Shown one piece after another: positions 13,471 to 25,269 of a stretch of DNA of 64,000 nt. The position numbers and the translations under genes are program-made. Each line of letters opens with the position of its first letter. Positions within the stretch are counted from its first letter, which is position 1. The notes beneath the pieces are model-generated. The model saw only the letters and a program-made list of their open reading frames with translations, ran no database searches and had not been told where the DNA came from. This stretch comes from Marsupella aquatica. Its lineage: Eukaryota > Marchantiophyta. The DNA lies in contig OZ316891.1 in assembly GCA_973895155.1 (NCBI GenBank), positions 20,398,001 to 20,462,000 of the forward strand, written 5' to 3'.

Positions 13471-13902
13471 TTTATGCCACTCAGCACACCACATTCCTGG
13501 ATCCTACGTATCACATCCAATTGCTTCTCCTGTTCTGCACATTATTGGCATACAACATCGTCCATCCACCAAAATGAGAATCTGAACCAAATCAATGACA
13601 TCCAAAAGCCTTGGACAGACCGGGAAACACCCATCCACGTCAAGTTCGGCCATACTGGTACGCACAAGTGAAGGAGACTGGGATCTGGGTCCCTTGCCCA
13701 CGGAAGGCAGGACACCAGAGCTGTGTCGGCCACAGCGCAGCGAAAAGTCAACCACGCTATGCAAACGAAGCGAACTTTCTAGCCCTTCATTTCAGTACCA
13801 AATTAGACCTTTATCATTCCCGTAGCTCTTCCCGGCTACACGCCACCTGATTTTGAGATTACCTATTGGTCAATTGTCTTCAGACCCGGCACTCACCTCT
13901 CT

Positions 13903-15114
13903 TTAGGCGACAACGGTCACACAGCAGAGAGGTTCAAGGTCCTGCGCGTCAGTCCTAGCCGGGAATGAGTCGATGAACGATCGAACCCGTGCCTTCAACA
14001 GCGTTGGGTTGGTCTCGATCATCCATGTCCTTAACCCCCTTCCCACCAACACAAGCTTGCTTCCTACAGCACTCACTTTGGGATTATTTCTCAAGATGGT
14101 CACCCAGTCCAACTCTGCTAGCCCAGGCACAGTTTCCCAAGTAACATGCCTGGAAGGATGGAGGGTGTACCTGAATCTACCATTAGCCCAGTCCAGCATA
14201 ACTGCATGCATGTTCACAACGCCCCCCAAGCTGTATCTCATAAGGGCCTTGGACTTGTCCCTGTGTGTCGAACGCATCCATATCCCTTTCCGGGGCACGT
14301 AGTACGTCAACACTTGTTTCTCATCAATGGTTTTGTAAGAAATAAAATGCTCGTCACCATTGAAATGGAACCGAGTCCACGGAAGTCGCCAGCCTACTCG
14401 GTACCAACTTGGGCAGAGAACTCTTGGGTAGTCAACATTCCCCACGAGGGTCCACTCTTCCGTGTCAGCGTCGTAGCACTCGCCAGTGTCTATAAAGTTG
14501 TTGAGGAAGTCAAACCCCCCCATCACATAGATCTTGCAGTCGAAAATAGAGAACATCAATGCAGAGTGCCTGGTGCTGATCATGCTCTTGCCTTTCCTCC
14601 ATCGGTGTGCGAAGGGGGAGTAAATGAACACCTCTCTGAGTGTAGGGCCAGAAACACCTGCCTTGCCCCCAACAACATATAGCTCACCTCTCAATGACGC
14701 AGACGCCCTCCCAAAGATCTCCGGATCCAAACCCCTTTTTTTGGGTATGGGAGGTAAAGCCGTCCATACGCTTTGATTGAAGTCGAATGCACACCAGGAT
14801 ACAAGTTTGGTTTCAGGGTGCCAGGCTTCTGTGTAACACCATTCCTCGGTGAGCTTAAGGTCGACTCTCGAGTGGTAAAAGGACGGATCTTCCATAGTTT
14901 TTCTCCAAGCCTTGGACACTGACCGAAGGTTGAACCAGCTAGAACGAGGCAAACCGACCAAAATCAGCCGCACCACGTCGTCTGGGAGTCCAGGAATCAA
15001 GGTATCCACCCAAGGCAGGGCGCCACGGGCCTTACGTTTACGTTTCCTATCTTGCTCAAGACTCATCGGGAGATTCAATAAGACTTTTGCAACTATACTG
15101 TCGCTTGATGACAT
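13903..15114 (-). CDS. F-box/kelch-repeat protein, single exon, 403 aa
   Basis: Predicted substrate-recognition subunit of an SCF ubiquitin ligase: the F-box binds SKP1 and the kelch blades bind the target. Seen: a basic RKRKRKAR tract at aa 23-30 that could act as a nuclear signal; an F-box at about 40-82 (LPDDVVRLILVGLPRSSW, then RSVSKAWRKTMEDPSFY); kelch-type repeats at about 137-182 (ELYVVGG, later W) and 184-228 (KIYVMGG, YDADTEEW); and weaker beta-blade-like sequence to the C terminus. The frame is unbroken, and a long single exon is common in this plant family. The start at 15114 places the F-box near the N terminus as usual. The target cannot be inferred. Confidence 0.9.
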   Translation of the reverse strand: MSSSDSIVAKVLLNLPMSLEQDRKRKRKARGALPWVDTLIPGLPDDVVRLILVGLPRSSWFNLRSVSKAWRKTMEDPSFYHSRVDLKLTEEWCYTEAWHPETKLVSWCAFDFNQSVWTALPPIPKKRGLDPEIFGRASASLRGELYVVGGKAGVSGPTLREVFIYSPFAHRWRKGKSMISTRHSALMFSIFDCKIYVMGGFDFLNNFIDTGECYDADTEEWTLVGNVDYPRVLCPSWYRVGWRLPWTRFHFNGDEHFISYKTIDEKQVLTYYVPRKGIWMRSTHRDKSKALMRYSLGGVVNMHAVMLDWANGRFRYTLHPSRHVTWETVPGLAELDWVTILRNNPKVSAVGSKLVLVGRGLRTWMIETNPTLLKARVRSFIDSFPARTDAQDLEPLCCVTVVA

Positions 15115-15970
15115 TGTAAAGGCCCAACGACGAGGAGACAGGGAATCTCAATTCTTCAATGGGAGACCTCTCCAAAGACCATTGACACAGGTGTTCCCAG
15201 AAGAAGCAGCACAAACAATGTATCTGAAAGGTAAGCCTCGAGGATAATTTCTGCCAATCTAAATTAGACCACCAGCGTTCAACACATAGTTTAGAGCCCT
15301 CTTTCAGAAAGAAGTCCAAAGACTATTGGAAGTTCCACCAGCGGCACTTCTGGAATGCAAGCAACAATCCTAACCTTTGTTCCAAGCAAGAACTGTGCGG
15401 CTGACGGCTGACAGCTTGCAACACGGATGAGCCAGAACTTATTTTACTCTTCGGTCGTAAACGCATGCTGTAGCTAAGTGTTACCACAACCCAGACGAGT
15501 GCTAATGATGCGTCTTCGATCAAACGCTGCCGGTCCTCTATTGAGATCATATGATGTTTAGTCCTTAGTCCAGGTCCACGCTTGTCCAGAGTAGGTACTT
15601 TTAACTTCCTTCAAGTCTGTGAACTGAAGGAGTGCACGGACGGAAGGCAAAGGATAAAGGTGTAAAAAATTGTACACTGTGCTCCACATCATGTAAAGAA
15701 GCATTATCTGCACACCTCAGTAGTGCTGCCACACACGAAAGCACGTGATGAGATTTGGGCACATGATCTAGTAAAGTTGTACACAACTAATCCTGGAATC
15801 TGACTGGGACCTGCAAGGTCAGAGTCCGAAAATGAAAGGCGCAGGGAATGCAAGTGGGCTGGACGATCAGGAAAGATGTCTCACCCGTGTCTGATTCTTC
15901 TGCGCAGGTTCTTCAACACTCTTGTGCATTACTGAAACACAAGTCAACAATGGCAATGCCACAGCACAAT
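15115..15970. other. Spacer between the F-box and CHCH genes
   Basis: Probably includes the 5' leader and promoter of the F-box gene (minus strand). An open frame at 15056-15319 overlaps the F-box start in another frame and is not recognised. Nothing else is supported. Confidence 0.4.
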
Positions 15971-15981
15971 TTTATTTTATT
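15971..15981 (-). terminator. Poly(A) signals of the CHCH gene
   Basis: On the minus strand two AATAAA hexamers (15981-15976 and 15976-15971) directly abut the TAA stop of the CHCH gene. Their position implies a very short 3' untranslated region if either is used. Confidence 0.45.
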
Positions 15982-17275
15982 TAAAGATAGCTAGAAAACA
16001 GGGTTCCTATCATTTTTAAAGAGAAATACATCACCGTGGTGGTCGTAACTATCAGTGCCTTTGCTATTCCAGTGAAGAAACTCACAGTTGACTTTCGGGT
16101 ACTCGAAGGAGACGGTGGAGCAAACCATGCCGCGATCTTGTTCCCCCGGATGCCCTGCGTTTTAGTCAAAACTGCCCAAATTAAGATCATTGGATTGTTG
16201 AATCACTTGGATGGGCGAACTCAAACCCACATTAATGTTTACAAAAGATCCACGGGAGGCTACCCAACTACGAGCGACTACCCAACGACGCCTTGTGCCA
16301 TTGTCAGATTTTATTTTTTTAAATAGTAAGGATGGATTGCTTACTCTGTGAGCTGTATAGCAATCCCAAAACGCTTTCTGCGGCTCTGAACAGTCTGCAA
16401 ACATTCCCTTCTTCAGGCAACCCACCAGTGCCTCTGCACAACAAAATATTTTCAAGATCGGAAGAGACCTGATTTTCACCGTGCAGATTGAAACGATAGG
16501 TCAAGGGATGCATTCCAGAAACAAAGAAGCCTTCTATCGCCGAGTAAAACTATGAAAACAACATCCCAAGACATTAACAAAAGTTTCGACTAAATCAATT
16601 AAGATGAACTCTGAGACTTGTGATCTCCCCAGAAACCTAAGCTGAAAATTTGCCACCAACGTTTCACAAGGCTAAGTCGTCTCTACAGTGATTCTAGCTC
16701 GATCTCAAAGACGTTACTAGGTTTTGCGGTCTACAATCTCCCCGGTGGCCCGATAAGGACCCATGACATCCTACACAATCCATAACAGGTACGCAACGAC
16801 ACCAAATCCAGAAAGCACAATAAAAATTGTTCCATTCAGAGGGATAGGGAATCAATCCATCTGCTTAACAACTGCTAATGTTTAGAGCTCAGAATTGCAG
16901 GGATAGAGACGAGGAAGGCGTCCCGCTTTCTTAATTTCTGAGAAGCCGACGCTCGACCGTGCAAGCTATAGTGCTTTCTTCCCCCCAAGTATGGAACAAG
17001 TTCGAGCACAACATTGAGCTGCTGGCAAACGACAAGGAGGAGTCATTACCGTGCAGATCAGCGCAAGCTTCCAATGCCTGCTGCTTCTTGCCTTCGTCGA
17101 CGGTCTTCGGTCCAACAGGTTGCCCGAGCCATTTCCACGGTGATTCTTCGTCGGGTCTTGGTTGTCCTGATCTTACATTCCCCGCACCATCGCTACTTGG
17201 GGTTCGCTGAGCTTCGTCGCTACTCCAACTCCAAGGCCCTTGCCCTGCCTCTGCTGCTTCCTGCTCTTCTCTCAT
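15981..17275 (-). CDS. Twin-CX9C (CHCH) protein with C-terminal hydrophobic segment, 3 exons, 162 aa
   Basis: Exons: 17275-17050, 16433-16345, 16154-15981, with phases 1 and 0 joining cleanly. The protein has an acidic, low-complexity N terminus (aa 1-60), then cysteines at 71, 81, 90 and 100 spaced C-X9-C-X8-C-X9-C, the signature of a coiled-coil-helix-coiled-coil-helix fold. A basic linker follows and then a hydrophobic stretch at about 131-158. Known CHCH proteins are usually imported into the mitochondrial intermembrane space and oxidised by MIA40. That would suggest a respiratory-chain assembly or membrane-organising role, which is inference. I do not recognise the exact family. The start has an in-frame stop just upstream. 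The cysteine pairs are split between exons 1 and 2, so the gene is invisible to single-frame inspection. A decayed relative lies at 11.2 kb. Confidence 0.8.
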
Positions 17276-17490
17276 CCTCTACTGCCAGCCATAGTCTTCG
17301 TCAATCATGGCCAAGTGCAAATCTAAACTAGAACACCCTTCTTCGTTTCGATTCACTCTTCCTTGCACCCACAAGTCCACAACAAACTGGATCGGAGTCC
17401 AATTGCTCCCTTCCGCAGTTTCGTCTGAGAGACACAGAGCACAAAGAGAGGAGGAAAAGTTCTTCGAGAAAGTAGCAGTGGAACTGACAC

Positions 17491-17840
17491 TTCGACCCAT
17501 TTTATTAATCCTGGATCCACTCGAGGAGAGATCCGATTAGGTGCGGTGATTAGTGTTCTAAATTTAATTGGATTTGATTAGGGCGTCTCAACTCTCAAGT
17601 CTCCACTCTATGGGAATTTAATTGGAAAATTTAATCAGATTTGACTAACTCTCAACTCTATGGGTTTGAGTTCGACCCACTTTATTAATCCTGGATCCAC
17701 TCGAGGAGCGATCCCATTAGGTGCGGCGATTAGTGTTCTAAATTGCATTGGATTTGATTAGGGCGTCTCAAGTCTCAACTCTATGGGAATTTCATTGGAA
17801 AATTTAATTGGATTTCTTTAGGGCGCCTCAACTCTATGAG
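17491..17840. repeat. 180-bp tandem duplication upstream of the CHCH gene
   Basis: A unit starting ttcgacccattttattaatc occurs at 17491-17670 and again from 17671 to about 17840, sharing ctggatccactcgaggag, gattaggtgcgg and the actctatggg motif. It begins about 215 bp upstream of the CHCH start codon, so it may overlap that gene's promoter. Confidence 0.85.
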
Positions 17841-18055
17841 TTTGAGTCACAAGTTCTCCTGAAAGTACAGGTGTACTCGAAAAGGCTTGTCCTACCACTT
17901 GTGACCCATGTGAGGTTCATAATTCACAATTTAGGTCTCAACTCTATGGGTTTGAGTCACAGTCACACAAGTTCTCCCGGAAGTACAGGTGTACTCAAAA
18001 AGGCTTGTCCTACCACTTGTGACCGATGTGACATCCATAATTCACAATTTTGGGC
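17827..18055. repeat. Second tandem duplication, 110-117 bp unit
   Basis: The unit ctcaactctatgagtttgag...ttcacaattt occurs from 17827 and from 17937. It shares agtacaggtgtactc and aggcttgtcctaccacttgtga; the second copy has a few inserted bases. It overlaps the end of the preceding 180-bp repeat and reuses its actctatg motif. Confidence 0.8.
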
Positions 18056-19230
18056 TACAGATCTTTTTGAGACGCTTCAGATTTGAAACGCCCTATTAGA
18101 TTAATGTGCATTGGAGATTGTATATTGTTAAGGACGGGAGCAATTCATTTATGGGATATTATATATAGTTGATAGTTTATAGTTGACCCGCGGGAGACTA
18201 AACCTTCTTTTGATCAAAAGCTTTGCTGTGAGTTGAATTATAGTGACATTTTTTCCTACCAGTGTTCAGTTATCACATCTCAACCCATTATGCTTCCATT
18301 TGCCTTCAATTCGTGGTAGAGAGAGATCCAGATTAGTGTTGGCCATCAGATGTAAAATTAGCCCCTTTTGGATCATTTGGACCTAAGTTGAGTTAAGTCA
18401 GCTTGTTGGTTAAAAATGATGACCAAATAGTAGTCTCTCTATAGTACAATTTGTAATCAAAGTCTACCATTCATGATCTATTCCATAAGGTGAAGTCAAC
18501 ATGATTCCGGACCAAATGAGAAATCTTTCCACACATGGGGAATAGTGTTTTCAATCTTGCTAGATTTCCGCCAATTTGGTAAAAATTATTGTTTTTTCTA
18601 TAACATCCAATTTCACATATTTTTCATTTCTGAATTTGAAGTTGGCTTGCCGTGAGACTTTCAGGAATGCACCAAGAACAGGAGTTGTTTTGTGGATGTC
18701 CTTCCCATCCCCCTTCTGCTATAGTGCAAAACAAACAAAATCATCACATTCATCAAATACAAAATGATAGAAAAACATTTAATGTTTTTTCCAAAAATTG
18801 GAACAAATTTAAAAGGCAAAACTAGTATTGCACACCACATTCAAACCCGCAAAATGATTTGCCCAAAATCAAAAATACCTGTTCCAAACAAATTATAATT
18901 AGAGATATAGTACTCCACAGTCATCCAATATGTACTTCACAGTGTGTCTTATATAGTTTTATCTCCATGTTAATTCAAAAACTCACACTGACCATACTGC
19001 TAACCACAGTCAAGTAAGAAAATGCTGCTCAACTTACACAAGTAAAGTAACCCTGATAGTTCAAAGAAATATCGCCCAAGAAACATCAAACAAATTTAAA
19101 CTGGGATACCCATGTCGCATCTAGCAAGGAGTTCTCATGCACGTACTACTCACCGTTCATCATACTCATGAAGCGCAAAGCCAAAACTCCATCTTGAATC
19201 CAAAGTGCTATATAGGTACTGCTGGAAATA
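18056..19230. other. AT-rich intergenic region, nothing supported
   Basis: Only short unrecognised open frames. No inverted terminal repeats, RNA gene or family motif was found by eye. Confidence 0.4.
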
Positions 19231-19232
19231 CT

Positions 19233-20211
19233 CTAACCCAACAACAACATTTCTAAACTCTCCAAACTGTTTATTTTGTGATAAGTGAATTGATAACTGT
19301 CATGTGGTAGTACCTTAAAAACAAAACACTTGTGGCGCCACCGCCTTCCTGGTTTCTCTGGATATCTACTCAGGGTTTCTCCACCTGCTGGGAGCTTGGT
19401 TCCCCTTGCAGTTAGTAATGTATCATCCCTCTTGATGTACACTTCTTGTTGGCGTCTGTTGACATATTCCCCATCGGATAGCTCTCTCTACATGATGCAT
19501 CCAATCTTGCTTCTGTCAGCTTGGATCCTCTTCTGTATAGTGATCACATATGGCTATTCTCCTTCCATTGCAGAGCTCTTCATGATAGTGGTCTGAAGGT
19601 GTTCCTTTGGTATTGTTATTGGCGGTACTGCTATGGGTTCATGAAATCCGTTATTCACAAACCAGATATACGCTCGACCCTCATGCTGTGGTATTGCGCA
19701 GCGATGGGGGCAATGTTCTCTGATCTACAAAAATTGTTTCATTGGGACATATTGATCGATGTCTTGGTGGATGTCATGCCATGTCACTATGGTTTTCTGG
19801 GCGACGGGCTGGACTTTGAAAGCTTTGGAAGTCTTTTGCCAGTTTCAGTGGTGGTGGCTCCTTGCTGGTTTTGGGAAATGATTGGTGACTATGGGGATTG
19901 GCTGGCTGTGGAGGGTGGAGTTTGGCTTTGACCCTGTCCATTCCGGGCTGGTATTTTGGCCATGTGTGCTGCTTTTGGTTGCTCACTCTGGGCTCTCGTT
20001 TTGCATTTGAGATATGCTTTTCCCGCTCCTGGGGTTCCTCCCTTCCTTTCTTTGCCACCTCCTTCCATCGGGTTGGAGGTTGCCCCTCCTCTTCTCTGGG
20101 TGTGCTTGTTCTTCTCGAGCCCTTATTTTGCTTTTGTTTCTTCCTATCTCCTCTCAGATGGAGTGTTATTTTTTTGCTTGGGTACTCCCCGGAATAAAGT
20201 TTCTCGGGCAT
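19233..20211 (-). pseudogene. Degenerate open frames, possibly of a retroelement
   Basis: On the minus strand a 145-residue frame (20211-19774) is rich in K, R, P and Q and looks like a nucleic-acid-binding, gag-like or ORF1-like protein. Further frames continue to 19233 (VYIKRDD..., GRRWRHKCFVFKV). Stops and frame changes separate them. An (AAT)8 tract lies just beyond the high end. No protease, reverse transcriptase or integrase motif was seen, so retroelement origin is inference only. Confidence 0.25.
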
Positions 20212-20220
20212 TGGCCCAAC

Positions 20221-20244
20221 AATAATAATAATAATAATAATAAA
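20221..20244. repeat. (AAT)8 microsatellite
   Basis: Eight perfect AAT units. Trinucleotide tails of this kind can mark the end of a LINE or SINE insertion; no target-site duplication was identified. Confidence 0.9.
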
Positions 20245-21343
20245 TCTGCTAAATGCTTTTGGATATCATTTTCAAGTACTGTCCTGGAAGTGCAAATTTT
20301 ATGGCTGGCCCTTTGTATGAGGAGAACCATCTTTTCCTTGTAACATAGGCATGGCAAACGGCCAATTGCAAATAAATTCCTTTTCCAAAAACAAAATTAA
20401 AATGTAAATGTTACTAATGTAATTCATCCAGGGGGTTCCGTTTGAGACAGGTCAAACACTCAGATCCTGTGGGTCAACTCAACATCACTGATAGCAACTC
20501 ACGCCAATGCATTTTGTGCAGAGAAACTTTTGGTTCAATGCTAGATGTGTGCTGACTGCCCAAGTTGTTCATAATCACATTTTGGGGAAATTGCAAAGTT
20601 ATGGTCAGCAACCCAGCCTGAAACATTTTAGTTGGGAGAAATCTTTGGGGAAAGAGTTGGTTTGAGATGCCCTAGTTGAAATATTATTTAGTAGTTACAT
20701 ATCCCGCGACAAGTCTTTTTTCATAATTTCCTGGCTCCTTTTTGCATCACATCATCAATTTCTGCCCCAAGCCCAAACATGCATGTTTGAAGTTTCACAA
20801 ACATGTCCCTAGTTTTGTTGACAATTAACATGCCCAATAACAAAGAGAGGTGGAAAACATTGAATAAATTTAACAGTTAAAGTAACTCTAGCCTTTAGAA
20901 TTAATTGATCTACACATTTGTCTGATTCATTCATTCATTCATTGACTATAAAACAAATCAGTGGACAACACTGCACAATGGTCATAGGAAAAGGCGGATG
21001 TTGTTGGATACCTTGTATCAATGGATGAATTGTACTGTTGATGATACTACACAAAGGTTAATATAATTTTTGTATATCTAACTAAGTAGAAGAGTCAAAT
21101 AAATATGATTGTGCAGAGAAACAATAAAGGTGATCATGTGCACTTTAAACTCACAAGACCTTAGGTTAGTCATTTGTCCTTTTGGGTTTTAGTGATATTG
21201 TTTCCATGCTTCTAAGGTACATCAACATCCTAAGATGCATCAAAAGGGTTTTAAAGCCATTTATCTTGCCAGTCAAGTCCATTGTCTCACATAGATTGAG
21301 AACCTACTTACTAAAACATATGAAGAAACATGGATATTGCAAA

Positions 21344-21645
21344 CTTGGGGGTCTCACTATATGAAGGCCTCTCCATCAGCTGTGAAGTTTTTAGGCCTTG
21401 GACCCCCTAAAATGTAAGAAAATAAACTTATTTTTGAACCCCTGTAAAATTGTGATATTCTTGGAAGATTCCAAAAAACTGATTAAAAAACACTAAGGTT
21501 CTTATAAGTCTCAAACTTGGATTTAAAAGACCCTACTATTCTTCCCAAAAGTATATTCCCTTAGAACCAATACGAGAACCAATAAAACAACCCTATGCTT
21601 CGTCGCACATGATGTGTCATTTTGTGGAAGTGAAACCACCAAGAT
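21344..21645 (+). repeat. Interspersed repeat family R, copy 1
   Basis: About 300 bp running from gggggtctcactatat through ccttggaccccctaaaatgtaag, an aaccaataaaa...accct block, and cgtcgcacatgatgtg to agtgaaacca. The same order of motifs recurs in reverse orientation at 41232-40930 and, with an internal deletion, at 39585-39722. A short fragment (caggccttggaccccct) is at about 44417. It may be a solo LTR or a short non-autonomous element. Confidence 0.75.
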
Positions 21646-21701
21646 CTTAAAAGTTTCCAATGACCCTTATCAAACATCAGATTAATTCAAAAAGATAGAT
21701 G

Positions 21702-21796
21702 AATGGGAAGAAAAATAAAATGAACAAAAAATTTAATTTAATTTAATTTAATTTAATTTTAAAAAAAATTAAAATGGGAAGAAAAATAAAATGAGC
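21702..21796. repeat. Direct repeat flanking an AATTT microsatellite
   Basis: The block gggaagaaaaataaaatga occurs at about 21704 and again at about 21776. Between them lie five or so AATTT pentamers and an A-rich run. Confidence 0.8.
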
Positions 21797-22440
21797 AGGG
21801 ATTGGGAGAAGGCAAAAGAGGATGGGAAGTTAGAGTGGCAAGGAGAAATTTGAGTTTGCAAGTTTAGGTTTAGGTTTAATTGAGCTTTGTTGAGCTTTAG
21901 CCACTAGTTGTTGCACTTAGTTTAAGGTTAGTCACTTATTATTGAGGATTGGTATGTTCATTGACCGAATGAATTGATTAGTATTTTACAATGGATTGTC
22001 TAGAAAATCTAGTGAGGAGGACAAGTAGTAGAAATACAAAGGCAAGCGGGAATAAATATGTACTATTAAAATTATGGAAAGTCTTATAACGTTCATGATC
22101 TAAAGGAATATATTGGTGGACCTTGCCACCCAACACCCTCACCAATCCCAGCACCCACGCCTAAGTGCCCTGGTGCCCAAACGCCTCCACAAAGTACCTC
22201 GAGCAAGCAACCTAGTGCCCCTTGCACCACCACCAGCCCCTCCCATACGAAGCCACACTTGCTCTTCCACACGACCGCTACTCAAACGGTCCTCACTATC
22301 TGCACAAGCAATCAAGCGTCTCGGTAAATAACCCTTCATGATCTAGATCTCCCAAGTCTAGCATCTTAACTCAAGCTCAACAGACATTGGTAAGTAGGTC
22401 AGCGATAGGTCCGACTAGAAGAAAACATGACCCTTTTTGA

Positions 22441-22615
22441 TCAACCACCCAATGACAGAAATGCAATGACACAAAATGAATGACTGGAGAATGACTGTCC
22501 AAAATGACCAATTGACTGAAATGACGAAATGATCGCTTTTGCGTCATTTTGTAAAATGTCTGTAATGACTGATATGACCAAAATGACACAATTTTATTAA
22601 AATGGTCAATTTAGA
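22441..22615. repeat. AATGAC-rich tract
   Basis: About 160 bp contain eight AATGAC hexamers at irregular spacing, interleaved with related aatga/gtcatt words. It is not a strict tandem array and no coding frame is conserved. Confidence 0.7.
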
Positions 22616-23800
22616 CATTCTCCCGATGCCATAAGCCAGAACCGATGCCCACTGTCCGTCCACAACAACTCCTTCCTTGGGCACAACCCGGGTTCTGTCT
22701 CGTACCTATCCATCACTAACTGACCGCCCTGCCCCCAAGACATGCTCATGGCCCAAATAACGTAGCTTGTCCTAAAGCTTGTCCCTACATGTCGAGACCA
22801 GAATGGCCCTAACTTTAGCAACCAACTCCCGATTCTTGCCCCACTGATGGTCTAGGGGCCAAGTGCCCTTGGAACTCAACCTCCACACCTACTCCCGCAC
22901 CTACTGGGCCTTGCCTCTCCAACGCAAGCTCCCTTGAGAAACTGAACGTGGTTTGACTGTTGTTTCGGCAGGATTTGGCAAGCGGGCGAGATAGCACCCG
23001 CAAACCTCAAGAACCTTCAGCGCCCCTAGACCCAGCTGAGCTCAGGAGGATGTAGCCCTCCTTGAGAGCTTTCCAACGCACCCAAGAAGTCCCCCAACGG
23101 GACTTCTCATTGAGAAGTTATCGTCATTTCTGTTTGGCGTTTTTCCTTAGGGTCGCGACCGCCCCGGCTCACGACTTCGGCTTGCCTTTAGCCCCCAGGG
23201 AGACACCACTCCCCTCATATATGCTTCTGTGGAGCTGCCACCCCCGGACTAACTTTGGTCTCCAAATTTTGGCCCCCAACCTGGACCCCAACCCGCATGT
23301 CTGGGCGTGCCACCAATTGGCAACGCCCATAACTTCCTAGTTACTTAGGCGTTCGCAAGTGGAGTGCCTTAGTCCGTTGTGATCGGGCCAACCCAGTGCT
23401 CATGCCTTGGCCCTCAGATCTCATCGCCGCTCGGGGCCCCTGATCGGCCAAACCCGGATCGAGCCATAGCAGGAGCCATAACTAGCTTGCGCCCCAAACG
23501 TCCGTTGCCCATGGAATCAACTCCAGTGGCCTTGGACCCAAGAGGAGCTCTCTACTCAAGCCCTCCAAACTCAAAGTCCATACGGGGGTCTGGACGGTTG
23601 ACCTTGAGCCCGTCCCTTTTCCCCTCGACCCGACCAGCTCTCAGATAGTCTAAGTCCTTAGTGCGTGACACCATCTTGGCGCCTTGCCTTCGCCAGCGCC
23701 ACGTCCCATTGCCCACAAGTCTCCCCATGCTAAGTCCTCCTTGGATGCCCTATCCGGGCCTAGACCATAAGGGAGCTCGGCACCAGAGTCAACGACGCCG
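22616..23800. other. GC-rich block of unknown origin
   Basis: This 1.2-kb segment is visibly richer in C and G than the AT-rich DNA on both sides. It holds several short open frames with many Pro, Arg and Ala codons but no recognised family. It may be part of a retroelement or transferred gene-derived DNA; no terminal repeats were identified. Confidence 0.4.
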
Positions 23801-24294
23801 AAGCTAAGTGTTAAGGTAGTCGAGTTCTGCGACTAATATCTTCAAAGATCTGGCAGATTTAACTATAGCTAAAGGCAAGTTTAATTGCTTAATAATTGTT
23901 CCCCTGGTTTTCATTTGTATCATTTTTCCAAGAGCTGCAGAAGGGAAGATCTGGCCAATTAAAAAATCTGGGATTTACTACAATGCCACTCTTTTGTGTC
24001 ATAATCACTACATTGCCACACTTTTTCTTTTATTTATCAGTATGTCACTCTTTTCAATCATGGGTTAAAAAACATTACTCAGGTAACTAACTACTCAAGA
24101 TCCAATGTTTGACATTTCTCCTGGTCTCCCCATCCGATGGTCGTTGCTCCCCCTAGTTGCATTTAGAACCCTCAGTTCATTTTGTGGAGGGGTGGGTTGG
24201 CTGCTCCAACTCTCCTCCATTTCCCGCAAACCCGATTGCCAATCACAACTACCACTACCACCATTATCCCTTTCCATTACTTGGCTAAGGTTTT

Positions 24295-25082
24295 CACCGT
24301 GACACCAAACAACAAACAGATTTACTCTTATGAGCAAAAAAATAAATTGTTACGAGCAAAAATTTCCTATTATGAGCAAAATAGATAATCTAAACATATG
24401 TCATTAAAATTCACAATTTTCAAATTATTTTAAAACACAACAATTTTTGTTAGTGTAAGGCGATACTATTACTAGCTCCGGGCGCCAGCCAAAAAATATT
24501 GACTCTACAAAAAAATTTAATATTTCCCTCCAAAAAAAAATTCCAATTTTTTTTTCTAAAAATCTTACTATAACAGCGCCAACTGATCGAAGTCTCCTAT
24601 GAAGAGCCTAGGTCTAGAGTGAAGCCTCTAGACCGTAACTCTATGGTCATCATACTCTATGTCATCATGTGTATGTGAAAAACTCATATGGATGTGCATA
24701 CAAAAAAAATGCACATAAAGGAGAATGGTATATTATATATGACTATTACAATGATGTTTTTTTTATCATTTTATTAGCCTCCAAAGAATATGGCCATCAT
24801 GTGCATGTGGAAACCTCATATGGATGGGCATACAAAAAGAATGATGTGCACATGATAAAGGAGAATGATATATTATATATGATTATTAAAATGATGGGGT
24901 TGTTTATCATTTTATTAACCTTCAAAGAATATGAATAGAGAATATATTTTGATGACATTTTTATTGTCCTTTCCGCTATCCAGTTCAAAGAACGGGTAGT
25001 CAGGGCTAGTTTTTCAAAAAAAATAGCTATCTGTTTGCTGTTACGAGTAACTGTTTGCTATTTGCTATTTGCTGTCACGGTG
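24295..25082. mobile_element. Non-autonomous terminal-inverted-repeat element, about 788 bp
   Basis: The left end starts CACCGTGACA at 24295 and the right end finishes with its exact reverse complement at 25082. Inside the ends, further inverted similarity (CAAA...AAACAG...ACTC.TA..AGCAAA) extends the terminal repeat to about 60 bp with mismatches. The interior is AT-rich, lacks a transposase, and contains a 132-bp tandem duplication. A target-site duplication was not clear. Confidence 0.6.
24663..24935. repeat. 132-bp tandem duplication inside the TIR element
   Basis: The unit from catcatgtg(t/c)atgtg to ccaaagaatatgg occurs at about 24663-24794 and from 24795 to about 24935. It shares ctcatatggatg, gcatacaaaaa, ggagaatg, tatattatatatga and tatcattttatta. 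Confidence 0.85.
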
Positions 25083-25269
25083 GTTATACCCCCCACGTAC
25101 GTGATTTGGCCCAGTTGCAAGCCAAATGAGATTCTTTCCTTATGCCTGTGAACCACTTGTAACTGTGTACAAACTTGTATGTGGTTAAAACAAACTCTTA
25201 GCCACATCCCTTTAGAACAATTTTAAAAGGATATCATGCCAAAGTAAAGGGATGCATAGCTTGGGAGTA

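Noticed and set aside
14146-14682. A 178-residue plus-strand frame
   Set aside because: It lies entirely antisense to the intact F-box/kelch gene and has no family features.
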